This document shows, in pieces, positions 25,650 through 39,880 of a stretch of DNA of 64,000 nucleotides (its first letter is position 1; every line of letters starts with the position of its first letter). Source of the DNA: Dama dama. Its lineage: Eukaryota > Chordata > Mammalia > Artiodactyla > Cervidae. Below the pieces are notes generated by a model. It saw only the letters and a list, made by a program, of their open reading frames with translations, was not told the origin of the DNA and did no database searches. A program made the translations under genes and the position numbers. The stretch lies in the NCBI RefSeq assembly GCF_033118175.1, contig NW_026870906.1, positions 744,001-808,000 of the forward strand, given 5' to 3'.

Positions 25650-26350
25650 AGACCGTTTCATGCTTCTTATATTTTTGACACCTTTTGAAGCTCTTCATAT
25701 ATTTCACACCTTTTCAGGCTCTTCATGTTTTTCAACACCGCTTCATGCTCCTCCTATTTTTCAGACCATGTCATGCTCCTCATATTTTTGACACCTTTTG
25801 AAGCTCTTCATATATTTCACACCTTTTCAGGCTCTTCATGTTTTTGAACAACACTTCATGCTCCTACTATGTTTCAGATCGTTTCATGCTCCTCATATTT
25901 TTGACACTTTTTGAAGCTCTTCATATTTTTTACACCTTTTCAGTCTCTTCATGTTTTTCACACCTTTTCAGGCTCTTCATGTTTTGCAACATCGCTTCAT
26001 GCTCTTCCTATTTTTCGGACCGTTTGAAACTCCTCCTATTTTTGACACGTTTTTAAGTTCTTCATATTTTTCACACCATTTCAGGTTCTTCATGTTTTTG
26101 AACGCCGTTTCATGCTCCTCATATTTTTCAGACTGTTTCATGATCCTCATATTTTTGACACCATTTGAAGCTCTTCATATATTTCACACATTTTCAGGCT
26201 CTTCATGTTTTTCACACCTTTTCAGGCTCTTCATGTTTTGCAACACCGCTTCATGCTCCTCCTATTTTTCAGACCGTTTCATGCTCCTCATATTTTTGAC
26301 AATTTTGAAGCTCTTCATATATTTCACACCTTTTCAGGCTCTTCATGTTT
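25650..26350 (+). repeat. ~0.7-kb segment duplicated at 32,004-32,704 (copy 1)
   Basis: Offset 6,354 bp. Shared variants are CAGACCATGTCATG, GAACAACACTTCATG, CTACTATGTTTCAGATCG, TTTTTCGGACC (26,016 and 32,370) and CGTTTTTAAGTTC. The segment contains an extra b-type monomer (two CAGGCTCTTCATG monomers in a row) twice, and both copies share this. Confidence 0.85.
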
Positions 26351-28790
26351 TTGAACACCGTTTCATGCTCCTCCTATTTTTAAGACCGTTTCATGCTTCT
26401 TATATTTTTGACACCTTTTGAAGCTCTTCATATATTTCACACCTTTTCAGGCTCTTCATGTTTTTCAACACCTTTCATGCTCCTCGTATTTTTCAGACCG
26501 TTTCATTCTCCTCATATTTTTTACACCTTTTGAAACTCTTCATATTTTTCACACCTTTTGAAGCTCTTCATGTTTTCACACGTTTTCAGGCTCTTCATGT
26601 TTTTCAACACCGCTTCATGCTCCTCCTATTTTTCACACCATTTCATGCTACTCATATTTTTGAAACCTTTTAAGCTTTCATATTTTTAACACATTTTCAG
26701 GTTCTTCATGTTTTTGAACACCGCTTCATGCTACTCCTATTTATGAAAACTTTTGAAGCTCTTCATATTTTTCAATCCTTTTCATGCTCCTCATGTTTTT
26801 CAACAGCGTTTCATGCTTCTCGTATTTTTCAGACCGGTTCATGCTCGTCATAATTTTGACACGTTTTGAAGCTCTTCATGTTTTCACACATTTTCAGGCT
26901 CTTCATGTTTTTCAACACCGCTTCATGCTACTCGTATTTTTCAGACCGTTTCATGCTCGTCATAATTTTGACACGTTTTGAAGCTCTTCATATTTTTCAC
27001 ACCTTTCAGACTCTTCATGTTTTTGAACACCGTTTCATGCTCCTCGTATTTTTCAGACCATTTCATGCTCCTCATAATTTTGACACCTTTTAAGCTCTTC
27101 ATATTTTTAACACATTTTCAGGCTCTTCAAGATTTGGAACACCACTTCATGCTACTCCTATTTTAGACACCATTTGAAGCTGTTCATATTTTTCACACCT
27201 TTTCAGGTTCTTCATGTTTTTCAACATCGATTCATTCTCGTCCTATTTTTCAGACCGTTTCATGCTCCTCATATTTTTAAAACCTTTTGAAGCTCTTCAT
27301 GTTTTTCACACCTTTGCAGGCTCTTCATGTTTTGAACACCGCTTCATGCTCCTCCTATTTTTCAGACCGCTTCATGCTCCTCATATTTTTGACACCTTTT
27401 GAAGCTCTTCATATATTTCACCAAATTTCATGCTCTTCATGATTTTGAACAGCGCTTCGTGCTCCTGCTATTTTTCAGACCGTTTCATGCTCCTCATATT
27501 TTTGCTACGTTTTGAAGGCTTCATATTATTCACACCTTTCAGGCTCTTCATGTTTTTGAACACCCTTCCATGCTCAACCTATTTTTCAGACCATTTCATG
27601 TTCCTCATATTTTTGAAACCTTTTAAGCTCTTCATATTTTTAACACATTTTCAGGCTCTTCAAGTTTTTGAACACCGCTTCATGCTACTCCTATTTTTCA
27701 CACCTTTTGAAGCTCTTCATATTTTTCAATCCTTTTCATGCTCTTCATGTTTTTCAACACCGTTTCATGCTCCTCCTATTTTTCAGCCCGGTTCATGCTC
27801 CTCATATTTTTGACACCTTTTGGAGCTCTTGATATTTTTCACACATTTTCAGGCTCTTCATGTTTTTCAACACCGTTTCATGCTCCTCCTATTTTTCAGA
27901 CTGTTTCATGCTCCTCCTATTTTTGACACATTTTTGAAGCTCTTGATATTTTTCACACGTTTTCAGGCTCTTCATGTTTTTCAACACCGTTTCATGCTCC
28001 TCCTATTTTCAGACCATTTCATGCTCCTCATAATTTTCACACCTTTTGAAGCTCTTCATATTTTTCACACCTTTTGAAGCTCTTCATATTTTTCAAACCT
28101 TTTCAGTCTCTTCATGGTTTTCAACACCACTTCATGCTACTCCTATATTTCAGATCGTTTCATGCTCCTCATATTTTTGACACCTTTTGGAGCTCTTCAT
28201 ATTTTTCACACCTTTTCATGCTCTTCATGTTTTCAACACCGTTTCATGCTCCTCCTATTTTTCAGACCGTTTCATGCTCCTCATATTTTTCACACCTTGT
28301 GAAGCTCTTCATATTTTTCACACCTTTTCAGGCTCTTCATGTTTCTGAACACCATTTCATGCTCCTCCTATTTTTCACACCGTTTCATGTTCCTCACATA
28401 TTTCACACCTTTTGAAGCTCTTCATATATTTCACACCTTTTCAGGCTCTTCATGTTTTTGAACACCGCTTCATGCTCCTCCTATTTTTAAGATCGTTTCA
28501 TGATCCTCATATTTTGACACCTTTTGAAGGTCTTCATATTTTTTCACACCTTTTCAGGCTCTTCATGTTTTTCAACACCGCTTCATGCTCCTCCTATTTT
28601 TCAGCCCGTTTCATGCTCTTCATATTTTTGACACCTTTTGAAGCTCTTCATATTTTTCACACCTTTCAGGCTCTTCATGTTTTAGAACACCGTTTCATGC
28701 TCCTCCTATTTTTCAGACCATTTCATGCTCCTCATATTTTTGACACCTTTTAAGCTCTTCATATTTTTCACAAATTTTCAGGCTCTTCAA

Positions 28791-30107
28791 GTTTTTGAAC
28801 ACCGCTTCATGCTACTTCTATTTTTCAGACCGTTATAGCCTCCTCATATTTTTGACACCATTTGAAGCTCTTCATATTTTTCACACCTTTTCAGGGTCTT
28901 CATGTTTTTGAACACCGCTTCATGCTCCTCCTAATTTTCAGACCATTTCATGTTCCTCATATTTTTGACAACTTTTAAGCTCTTCATATTTTTAACACAT
29001 TTTCAGGCTCTTCATGTTTTTCAACACCGCTTCATGCTACTCGTATTTTTCAGACCGTTTCATGCTCGTCATAATTTTGACACGTTTTGAAGCCCTTCAT
29101 ATTTTTCACACCTTTCAGACTCTTCATGTTTTTGAACACCGTTTCATGCTCCTCCTATTTTTCAGACCATTTCATGCTCCTCATAATTTTGACACCTTTT
29201 AAGCTCTTCATATTTTTAACACATTTTCAGGCTCTTCAAGATTTGGAACACCGCTTCATGCTACTCCTATTTTAGACACCATTTGAAGCTCTTCATATTT
29301 TTCACACCATTTCAGGCTCTTCATGTTTCTGAACACCGTTTCATGCTCCTCATATTTTTACATGTTTTGAAACTCTTCATATTTTTCACACCTTTTCAGG
29401 CGCTTCAGGTTTTCAACACCGTTTCATGCTCCTAATATTTTTCAGACCGTTTCATGCTCCTCATATTTTTGACACCTTTTGAAGCTTTTCATATTTTTCA
29501 CACCTTTTCAGTATCTTCAAGTTTTTGAACGCCACTTCATGCTCCTCATATTATTCACACCTTCTGAAGCTCTTCATATTTTTCACACATTTTCAGGCTC
29601 TTCATGTTTTTCAACACCACTTCATGCTCCTCCTATTTTTCAGACCGTTTCATGCTCCTCATATTTTTGACACCTTTTGAAGCTCTTCATATTTTACACA
29701 CCCTTTCGGGCTCTTCATGTCTTTGAACACGACTTCATTCTCGCCTTTTTTTCAGACCGTTTCATGCTCCTCATATTTTTCACACCTTTTCAGGCTCTTA
29801 ATGATTTTGAACACCGTTTCATTTTCCTCCTATTTTTCAGACCGTTTCATGCTCCTCATATTTTTGACAGCTTTTGAAGCGCTTCATGTTTTTCACATGT
29901 TTTCAGGATCTTCATGTTTTTGAACACCATTTCATGCTCCTCCTATTTTTCAGAACGTTTTATGCTCTTCATGTTTTTCAAGACCGTTTCATGCTCCTCC
30001 TATTTTTCAGACCGTTTCATGCACCTCATATTTTCACACGTGTTGAAGCTCTTCAAATTTTGCACACCTTTTCAGGCTCTTCATGTTTTTGAACACCGTT
30101 TCATGCT
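28791..30107 (+). repeat. 1.3-kb segment, copy 2 of 24,320-25,636
   Basis: Second copy at 4,471-bp offset, with a few substitutions (for example CTACTTC instead of CTACTCC near the left end). The match stops where copy 1 reads CTATTTTTAAGACC and copy 2 reads CTATTTGACACC near 30,110. At that point copy 2 enters the 392-bp tandem duplication. Confidence 0.88.
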
Positions 30108-30795
30108 ACTCCTATTTGACACCTTTTGAAGCTCTTCATATTTTTCACACCTTTTCATGCTCTTCATGATTTTCAACACCGTTTCATGCTCCTCCTATTT
30201 TCAGACTGTTTCATGCTCCTCATATTTTTGACACCTTTTCAGGCTCTTAATGATTTTGAACACCGTTTCATACTCCTCTTATTTTTCAGACAGTTTCATG
30301 CTCCTCATATATTTGACACCTTTTGAAGCTCTTCATATTTTTCACACCTTTTCGGGCTCTTCATGTTTTTGAACACCACTTCATGCGCCTCCTATTTTTC
30401 AGACCGTTTCATGCACCTCATATTTTCACACGTGTTGAAGCTCTTCAAATTTTGCACACCTTTTCAGGCTCTTCATGTTTTTGAACACCGTTTCATGCTA
30501 CTCCTATTTGACACCTTTTGAAGCTCTTCATATTTTTCACACCTTTTCATGCTCTTCATGATTTTCAACACCGTTTCATGCTCCTCCTATTTTCAGACTG
30601 TTTCATGCTCCTCATATTTTTGACACCTTTTCAGGCTCTTAATGATTTTGAACACCGTTTCATACTCCTCTTATTTTTCAGACAGTTTCATGCTCCTCAT
30701 ATATTTGACACCTTTTGAAGCTCTTCATATTTTTCACACCTTTTCGGGCTCTTCATGTTTTTGAACACCACTTCATGCGCCTCCTAGTTTTCAGA
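30010..30795 (+). repeat. 392-bp tandem duplication
   Basis: Two adjacent copies, about 30,010-30,401 and 30,402-30,793. CACACGTGTTGAAG, CTACTCCTATTTGACACC, AATGATTTTGAACACC and CATGCGCCTCCTA occur in each at 392-bp offset. The copies are nearly identical by eye; one difference is CTATTTTTC versus CTAGTTTTC near the end. 392 is 14 x 28. Confidence 0.9.
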
Positions 30796-30883
30796 CCGTT
30801 TCATGCTCCTCATATTTTGACACCTTTTTAATCTCTTCATATTTTTCACACCTTTTCATGCTCTTCATGTTGTTCAACACCGT

Positions 30884-31055
30884 TTCATACTCCTCTTCTT
30901 TTTCAGAATGTTTCGTGCTCCTCATATTTTGACACCTCTTGAAGCTCTTCATATTTTTCACATCTTTTCAGTATCTTCAAGTTTTTGAACACCGTTTCAT
31001 GCTCCTCCTATTTTTCAGACCGTTTCCTGCTCCTCATATTTTTGACAACTTTTGG
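30884..31055 (+). repeat. ~170-bp segment also found at 33,418-33,589
   Basis: Offset 2,534 bp. The shared run has CATACTCCTCTT, CAGAATGTTTCGTG, GACACCTCTTGAAG, CATCTTTTCAGTATC and CCGTTTCCTGCTCC in the same order. A dispersed rather than adjacent duplicate. Confidence 0.8.
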
Positions 31056-32003
31056 AGCTCTTCATATTTTTCACACCTTTTCAGGCTCTGCATGTTTTGA
31101 ACACTCCTTCATGCTCCTCCTATGTTTCAGACCGTTTCATGCTCCTCATATTTTTTCACCTTTTGAAGCTCTTCATATGTTTCACACATTTTCAGACCCT
31201 TCATGTTTTTCAACACCGCTTTATGCTGCACCTATTTTTCAGATCAGTTTCATGCTCCTCATATTTTTGATACTTTTTGAACCTCTTCATATTTTTCACA
31301 CCTTGTCAGGCTCTTCATGTTTTTGAACACCGCTTCATGCTCCACATATTTTTAAGACCGTTTCATGCTCCTCATATTTTTCACACATTTTCAGGCTCTT
31401 CATGTTTTTGAACACCATTTCATGCTTCTCATATTTATGACACCTTTTGAAGCTCTTCATGTATTTCACTTCTCTTCAGGCTCTTCGTGGTTTTCAACAC
31501 CATTACATGCTCCTCCTATTTTTCAGACCATTTCATGCTCCTCATATTTTTCACACCTTTTGAAGCTCTTCATATTTTTCAAACCTTTTCAGGCTCTCCA
31601 TGTTTTTCAGCACCATTTGATGCTCCTTCTATTTTCAGACTGTTTCATGATCCTAATATTTTTCACACCTTTTCAGACTATTCATTTTTTTCAACTCCAC
31701 TTCATGCTCCTCCTATTTTTCAGACCGTTTCATGTTCCTCCTATTTGTGACACTTTTGAATCTCTTCATATATTTCACACCTTTCCAGGCTCTTCATGTT
31801 TTTCAACACCGCTTCATGCTCCTCCTATTTTTGAGACCGTATCATGCTCCTCATATTTTTGACACATTTTGAAGCTCTTCATGTTTTTCAACTCCGCTTC
31901 ATGCTCCTTCTATTTTTGACACCTTTTGAAGCTCTTCATATTTTTCACACATTTTCAGGCTCTTCATGTTTTTCAACACCGTTTCATGCTCCTCCTATTT
32001 TTA

Positions 32004-32704
32004 AGACCGTCTCATGCTTCTTATATTTTTGACACATTTTGAAGCTCTTCATATATTTCACACCTTTTCAGGCTCTTCATGTTTTTCAACACCGCTTCAT
32101 GCTCCTCCTATTTTTCAGACCATGTCATGCTCCTCATATTTTTGACACCTTTTGAAGCTCTTCATATATTTCACACCTTTTCAGGCTCTTCATGTTTTTG
32201 AACAACACTTCATGCTCCTACTATGTTTCAGATCGTTTCATGCTCCTCATATTTTTGACACTTTTTGAAGCTCTTCATATATTTTACACCTTTTCAGGCT
32301 CTTCATGTTTTTCACACCTTTTCAGGCTCTTCATGTTTTTCAACACCCCTTCATGCTCTTCCTATTTTTCGGACCCTTTGAAATTCCTCCTATTTTTGAC
32401 ACGTTTTTAAGTTCTTCATATTTTTCACACCATTTCATGTTCTTCATGTTTTTGAACGCCGTTTCATGCTCCTCATATTTTTCAGACTGTTTCATGATCC
32501 TCATATTTTTGACACCATTTGAAGCTCTTCATATATTTCACACATTTTCAGGCTCTTCATGTTTTTCACACCTTTTCAGGCTCTTCATGTTTTTTAACAC
32601 CGCTTCATGCTCCTCCTATTTTTCAGACCGTTTCATGCTCCTCATATTTTTGACAATTTTGAAGCTCTTCATGTATTTCACACATTTTCAGGCTCTTCAT
32701 GTTT
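32004..32704 (+). repeat. ~0.7-kb segment, copy 2 of 25,650-26,350
   Basis: Same variant order as 25,650-26,350 at 6,354-bp offset, with scattered substitutions such as CGGACCCTTTG for CGGACCGTTTG. Divergence is a little higher than for the 4,471-bp-offset pair by eye. Confidence 0.85.
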
Positions 32705-33914
32705 TTCAACACCGCTTCTTACTCCTCCTATTCTTCAGAACTTTTCATGCTCCTCATGTTTTTGACACCTTTTGAAGCTCTTCATATATTTCACACCTTT
32801 TCAGGCTCCTCATGTTTTTCAACACCACGTCATGCTCCTCCTGTTTTTCAGACCGTTTCATTCTCATTATATTATTGACAAGTTTTGAAGCTCTTCATAT
32901 TTTTAACACCTTTTCAGGCTCTTCATTTTTTTGAAGACCGTTTCATGCTCCCCCTAATATTCAGAGCGTTTTCTGCTCCTCATATTTTTGACACCTTTTG
33001 AAGCTCTTCATATATTTCACACCTTTTCAGGCTGTTTATGTTTTTTAACACCGCTTCATGCTGCTCCTATTTTTCAGACCGTTTCATGCTCCTCATATAT
33101 TTGACACGTTTTGAAGTTCTTCATATATTTCACAACTTTTCAGGCTCTTCTTTTTTTCAACACCGATTCTTGCTCCTCCTATTATTCAGACCGTTTCATG
33201 TTCCTCATATTTTTGACAACTTTTGAAGCGCTTCATGTTTTTCACACCTTTTCAGGCTCTTCACTTTTCAACACCACTTCATGCTCCTCCTATTTTTCAG
33301 ACCGTTTCATGCTCCTCATATTTTTGACACCCTTGAAGCTCTTCATATATTTTACACCTTTTGAGGCTCTTCATCTTTTTCACACCTTTTCAGGCTCTTC
33401 ATGTATTTCAACACCGTTTCATACTCCTCTTATTTTTCAGAATGTTTCGTGCTCCTCATATTTTGACACCTCTTGAAGCTCTTCATATTTTTCACATCTT
33501 TTCAGTATCTTCAAGTTTTTGAACACCGTTTCATGCTCCTCCTATTTTTCAGGCCGTTTCCTGCTCCTCATATTTTTGACACCTTTTGAAGCTCTTCATA
33601 TTTTTAACACCTTTTGAAGCTCTTCATAGATTTGACACGTTTTCAGGCTCTTCATGTTTTTGAACACCGCTTCATGCTCCTCCTATTTTTCAGACCGTTT
33701 CATGCTCCTCCTATTTTTCAGACCGTTTCATGCTCCTCATAATTTTGACACCTTATTAATCTCTTCAGATTTTTCACAGTTTTTCAGGCTCTTCATGTGT
33801 TTCAACACTGCTTCATGCTCCTCCTATTTTTCAGACCGTTTTATGCTCCTCATAATTTTAACACCCTTGAAGCTCTTCATATTTTTCAAACCTTTTCAGG
33901 CTCTTCATGTTTTT

Positions 33915-34810
33915 CAACACCGCTTCATGCTCCTATTTTTCACATCGTTTTATGATCCTCATATTTTTGACACATTATGAAGCTCTTCATATTTTTCACA
34001 CCTTTTCAGGCTCTTCATGTTTTTGAACACCGCTTCATGCTCCTCCTATTTTTCAGACCGATTCATGCTCCTCATATTTTTGAAACCTTTTGAAGCTCGT
34101 CATATTTTTCACACCTTTTCAGGCTCTTCATGTTTTTCAACACCGCTTCATTCTCCTCCTATTTTTCACATCGTTTTATGATCCTCATATTTTTGACACA
34201 TTATGAAGCTCTTCATATTTTTCACACCTTTTCAGGCTCTTCATGTTTTTGAACAGCGCTTCATGCTCCTCCTATTTTTCAGACTGATTCATGCTCCTCA
34301 TGTTTTTGAAACCTTTTGAAGCTTTTCGTATTTTTCACACCTTTTCAGGGTTTCATGTTTTGAACACCGCTTCATGCTCCTCCTATTTTTCAGACTGTTT
34401 TATGCTCCTCATATATTTGACACCTTTTGAAGCTCTTCATATATTTCACACCTTTTCAGGCTCTTCATGTTGTTTAACACCGCTTTTTGCTCCTCTATTT
34501 TTCAGATAGTTTCATGTTCCTCCTATTGTTCAGAACTTTTCATGCACCTCATATTTTTCACACCTTTTGAAGCTCTTCATATTTTTCACACCTTTTCAGG
34601 CTCTTCATGTTTTTCAACACTGCTTCATGCTCCTCCTATTTTTCACATCGTTTTATGATCCTCATATTTTTGACACATTATGAAGCTCTTCATATTTTTC
34701 ACACCTTTTCAGGCTCTTCATGTTTTTGAACACCGCTTCATGCTCCTCCTATTTTTCAGACCGATTCATGCTCCTCATATTTTTGAAACCTTTTGAAGCT
34801 TTTCATATTT
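33915..34810 (+). repeat. Cluster of three related two-unit (226-bp) repeats
   Basis: CACATCGTTTTATGATCCTC followed by GACACATTATGAAG occurs at 33,941, 34,167 and 34,644. The first two are 226 bp apart, exactly two 113-bp units. The third is 477 bp further on. All three are followed by the same pair of units ending TTTTTGAAACC. Confidence 0.85.
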
Positions 34811-37399
34811 TTCACACCTTTTCATGGTTTCATGTTTTGAACACCGCTTCATGCTCCTGCTATTTTTTAGACCGTTTCATGCTCCACATATTTTTGACAC
34901 CTTTTGAAGCTCTTTATATTTTTCACATCTTTTCAGGCTCTTCATGTTTTTCAACACCGCTTCATGCTCCTACTATTTTTCAGTCGTTTCATGCTCCTAA
35001 TATTTTGACACCTTTTGAAGCTCTTCATATTTTTGACACCTTTTCAGGCTCTTCATGTTTTTGAAAACCGCTTCATGCTCTTCCTATTTTTCAGACTGTT
35101 TCATGCACCTCATATTATTGACACCTTTTGAAGCTCTTCATATTTTTCACACCTTTTCAGTCTTTTCATGTTTTTGATGACCGCTTCATGCTCCTCCTAT
35201 TTTTCAGACCGTTTCATGCTCATCTCATTTTTGACACCTTTTGAAGCTCTTTATATTTTTCACACCTTTTGAAGCTCTTCATATTTTTCAGATTTATGAA
35301 GCTCTTCATATTTTTCACACGATTTCAGACTCTTCATGTTTTTCAACACTGCTTCATGCTCCTCCTATTTTTCAGAACGTTTCATACTCCTCATATTTTT
35401 GACACCTTTAGAAGCTCTTCATATTTGTCACAGCTTCTCAGGCTCTTCATGTTTTTCAACACCGCTTCATGCTCCTCTATTTTTCTGACCGTTTCATTCT
35501 CCTCATATTTTTGACACGTTTTGAAACTCTTCATATATTTCACACCTTTTCAGGCTCTTCATATTTTTCCACACCACTTCATGCTCCTCCTTTTTTGCAG
35601 ACCGTTTCATGCTCCTCATGTATTTCACGCCTTTTGAAGCTCTTCATATTTTTACCACCTTTTCCGGTTCTCCATGTTTTTGATCACCGTTTCATGCTCC
35701 TCCTATTTTTCAGACCGTTTCATGCACCTCATATTTTTCACACCTTTTGAAGCTCTTCATATTTTTCACATTTTTTCAGGCTCTTCATGTTTCTCAACAC
35801 CGCTTCATGATCCTCCTATTTTTCAGACCGTTTCATGCTCCTCATATTTTTGACACCTTTTGAAGCTCTTCATATTTTTCCCACCTTTTCAGGCTCTTCA
35901 TGTTTTTGAACACCGCTTCATGCTCCTCCTATTTTTCAGACCGTTTCATAGTCCTCATATTTTTGACACCTTTTGAAGCTCTTCATATTTTTCACACCTT
36001 TTCAGGATCTTCATGTTTTTGAACACTGCTTCATGCTCCTCTTATTTTTCAGACCGTTTAATGCTCCTCATGTATTTCACACCTTTGAAGCTCCTCATAT
36101 TTTTCACGCCTTTTCAGGCTCTTCATGTTTTTGAACACAGCTTCATGTTCCTCCTATTTTTCAGACCGTTTCATGCTCCTCATATTTTTGACACCTTTTG
36201 AAGCTCTTCATATTTTTCACACATTTTCAAGCTCTTCTTGTTTTTGAACTCCGCTTCATGCTCCTCCTATTTTTGAGACAGTTTCATGCTCCTCATATTT
36301 TCGACACCTTTTGAAGCTTTAATATTTTTCACACCTTTTCAGGCTTTTCATTTTATTCAACACCACTTTATTCTCCTCATATTTTTCAGACCGTTTCATG
36401 CTTATCTCATTTTGACACATTTTGAAGCTCTTCATATTGTTCACATCTTTTGAAGCTTTTCATATTTTTCACACCTTTTCAGGCTCTTCATGATTTTCAA
36501 CACCGCTTCATGCTCCTCCTAATTTTCAGACCATTTCATGCTCATCTCTTTTTTGACACCCTTTGAAGCTCTTCATATTTTTCACAATTTGAAGTTCTTC
36601 ATATTTTTCATATTTTTGAAACTCTTCATATTTTCACACGTTTTCAGACTCTTCATGTTTTTCAACACCGCTTCATGCTCCTGAAATTTTTCAGACCGTT
36701 TCATGCTCCTCATATTTTTGACACCTTTTGAAGCTCTTCATATTTCTCACACATTTTCAGGCTCTTCATGTTTTTCAACACCGCGTCATGCTCCTCCTAT
36801 TTTTCAGACCATTTCATGCTCATCTCATTTTTGACACCTTTTGAAGGTTTTCATATTTTTCACACCTTTTCAGGCTCTTCATGTTTTTGAACACCGCTTC
36901 ATGCTCCTCCTATTTTTCAGACCGTTTCATGCTCCTCATATTTTTCGCACCTTTTGAAGCTGTTCATTTTTCACACCTTTTCAGGCTCTTCATGTTTTAG
37001 AACACCGCTTCATGCTCCTCCTATTTTTCAGACCGTTTAATGCTCCTCATGTATTGCACACCTTTTGAAGCTCTTCATATTTTTCACACCTTTTCAGGCT
37101 CTTCATGTTTTTCAACACCGCTTCATGCTCCTCCTATTTTCAGACCGTTTCATGCTCCTCATATTTTTGGCACTGTTTGAAGCTCTTCATATTTTTCACA
37201 CCTTTTCAGGCTCTTCATGTTTTTCAACACCGCGTCATGCTCCTCCTATTTTTCAGACCGTTTCATGCTCATCTCATTTTTGACACCTTTTGAAGCTTTT
37301 CATATTTTTCACAACTTTTCAGGTTCTTCATGTTTTTGAACACCACTTCGTGCTCCTCCTATTTTTCAGACCGTTTCATGCTCCTCATATTTCACACCT

Positions 37400-37645
37400 T
37401 TTGAAGCTCTTCATATTTTTCACACCTTTTCAGGCTCTTCATGTTTTTGTTCACCGTTACATTCTCCTCCTATTATTCAGACCGTTTCATGCTCCTCATA
37501 TTTTTGACACTTTTTGAAGCTCTTTATATATTTCACACCTTTTCAGGCTCTTCATGTTTTTGATCACCGTTACATTCTCCTCGTATTATTCAGACCGTTT
37601 CATGCTCCTCATATTTTTGACACTTTTTGAAGCTCTTTATATATT
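37400..37645 (+). repeat. Adjacent near-identical 113-bp units
   Basis: The rare variant CACCGTTACATTCTCCTC with CTATTATTCAG or GTATTATTCAG occurs at about 37,452 and 37,565, exactly 113 bp apart. Both are followed by GACACTTTTTGAAGCTC and CTTTATATATTTCAC. This is a recent single-unit duplication. Confidence 0.88.
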
Positions 37646-39124
37646 TCACAACTTTTCAGGCTCTTCATGTTTTGAACACAGCTTCATGATCCTCCTATTT
37701 TTCAGACCGTTTCATGCTCCTCATATTTTTCACACCTTTTGAAGCTCTTCACATTTTTCACAACTTTTCAGGATCTTCATGTTTTTGAACACCGCTTCAT
37801 GCTCCTCCTATTTTTCAGACCATTTCATGCTCCTCCTATTTTTCACACCTTTTGAAGCTCTTTATATTTTTCACACCTTTTGAAGCTCTTCATATTTTTC
37901 ACACGTTTTCAAACTCTTCATGTTTTTCAACACCGCTTCTTGCTCCTCCTGTTTTTCATTCGGTTTCACCTCCTCATGTTTTTGACACCTTTTCAGGCTC
38001 TTCATATTTTGCACACTTTTTCAGGCTCTTCATGTTTTTCAACACCGCTTCATGATCCTCCTATTTTGCAAACCGCTTCATGCTCATCTCATTTTTGACA
38101 CCTTTTGAAGCTCTTCGTATTTTTCACACTTTTTCAACCTCTTCATGTTTCTCAACACCACTTCATGCTCCTCCTATTGTTCAGACCATTTCATGCTCCT
38201 CATATGTTTGACATGTTTTGAGTCTCTTCATATTTTTCACATCTTTTCAGGCTCTTCATATTTTTGAACACCGTTTCATGCTCCTCCTATTTTTCAGACC
38301 ATTTCATGCTCCTCCTATATTTCACACCTTTTGAAGCTCTTCCTATTTTTCACACCTTTTCAGGCTCTTCATGTTTTTGAACACCGTTTTATGCTGCTCC
38401 TATTTTTCAGACCGTTTCATGCTCCTCATATATTTTAAAGCTTTTGAATCTCTTCATATTTTTACCACCTTTTCAGGCTGTTCATGTTTTTCAATACCGC
38501 TTCATGATCCTCCTATTTTTCAGATCGTTTCATGCTCCTGATATTTTTCACAACTTTTGAAACTCTTCATTTTTTTCACACCTTTTCAGGCTCTTCATAT
38601 TTTTGAACACCGCTTCATGCTCCTCCGATTTTTCAGACCGTTTCATGCTCCTCATGTATTTCACACCTTTTGAAGCTCTTCATATTTTTCACACCTTTTC
38701 CGGCTCTTCATGTTTTTGAACAACGCTTCATGCTCCTCCTATTTTTCAGACCGTTTCATTCTCCTCATATTTTTCACACCTTTTGAAGTTCTTCCTAAAT
38801 TTCACACCTTTTCAGGCTCTTCATGTTTTTCAACAACGCTTCATGCTCCTCCTATTTTTCACACGGTTTAATGCTCCTCATGTATTTCACACCTCTTGAA
38901 GCTCTTCATATTTTTCACATCTTTTCAGGCTCTTCATGTTTTTGAACACCGCTTCATGCTCCTCCTATATTTCACACCGTTTCTTAATCTTCATATTTTT
39001 GACACATTTTGAAGCTCTTCGTATTTTTCACAACTTTTCAGGCTCTTCATGTTTATGAACAAAGTTTCATGCTCCTCCTATTTTTCAAACTGTTTCAAGC
39101 TTCTCATATTTTTGACACATTTTG

Positions 39125-39880
39125 AAGGTCTTCATATTTTTCAGACCTTTTCAGGCTCTTCATGTTGTTGAACACGGTTTCATGCTTTTCCTATGTTTCA
39201 GACCGTTTCATGCTCCTCATATTTTTGACACCTTTTGAAGCTCTTCATATTTTTGACACCTTTTGAAGCTCTTCATATTTTTCACACCTTTTCAGCCTCT
39301 TCATGTTTTTCAACACCGTTTCATGCTCCTCCAATTTTTCAGAACGTTTCCTGCTCCTCATATTTTTGACACCTTTTGAAGCTCTTCACATTTTTCACAC
39401 CTTTTCAGGCTCTTCATGTTTTTGAACACCGTTTCATGCTCCTCATATTTTTCAGACTGTTTCATGCTCCTCATATTTTTCACACCTTTTGAAGCTCTTC
39501 ATATTTTTCACACCTTTTCAGGCTCTTAATGTTTTTCAACACAGTTTCATGCTCCTCCTATTTTTCAAACCGTTTCAAGCTTCTCATATTTTTGACACCT
39601 TTTGAAGCTCTTCATATTTTTCACACCTTTTCAGGCTCTTCATGTTGTTGAACACGGTTTCATGCTTCTCCTATGTTTCAGACCGTTTCATGCTCCTCAT
39701 ATTTTTGACACCTTTTGAAGCTCTTCATATTTTTCACACCTTTTCAGGCTCTTCATGTTGTTGAACACGGTTTCATGCTTCTCCTATGTTTCAGACCGTT
39801 TCATGCTCCTCATATTTTTGACACCTTTTGAAGCTCTTCATATTTTTCACACCTTTTCGGGCTCTTCATGTTTTTGAACA
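39125..39880 (+). repeat. Units carrying the CATGTTGTTGAACACGG variant
   Basis: This b-type variant, with a following c-type monomer reading CTATGTTTCAG, occurs at 39,161, 39,641 and 39,754. The last two are 113 bp apart and look identical; the first is 480 bp before them. It is a good local tracer of unit-by-unit spread. Confidence 0.87.
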
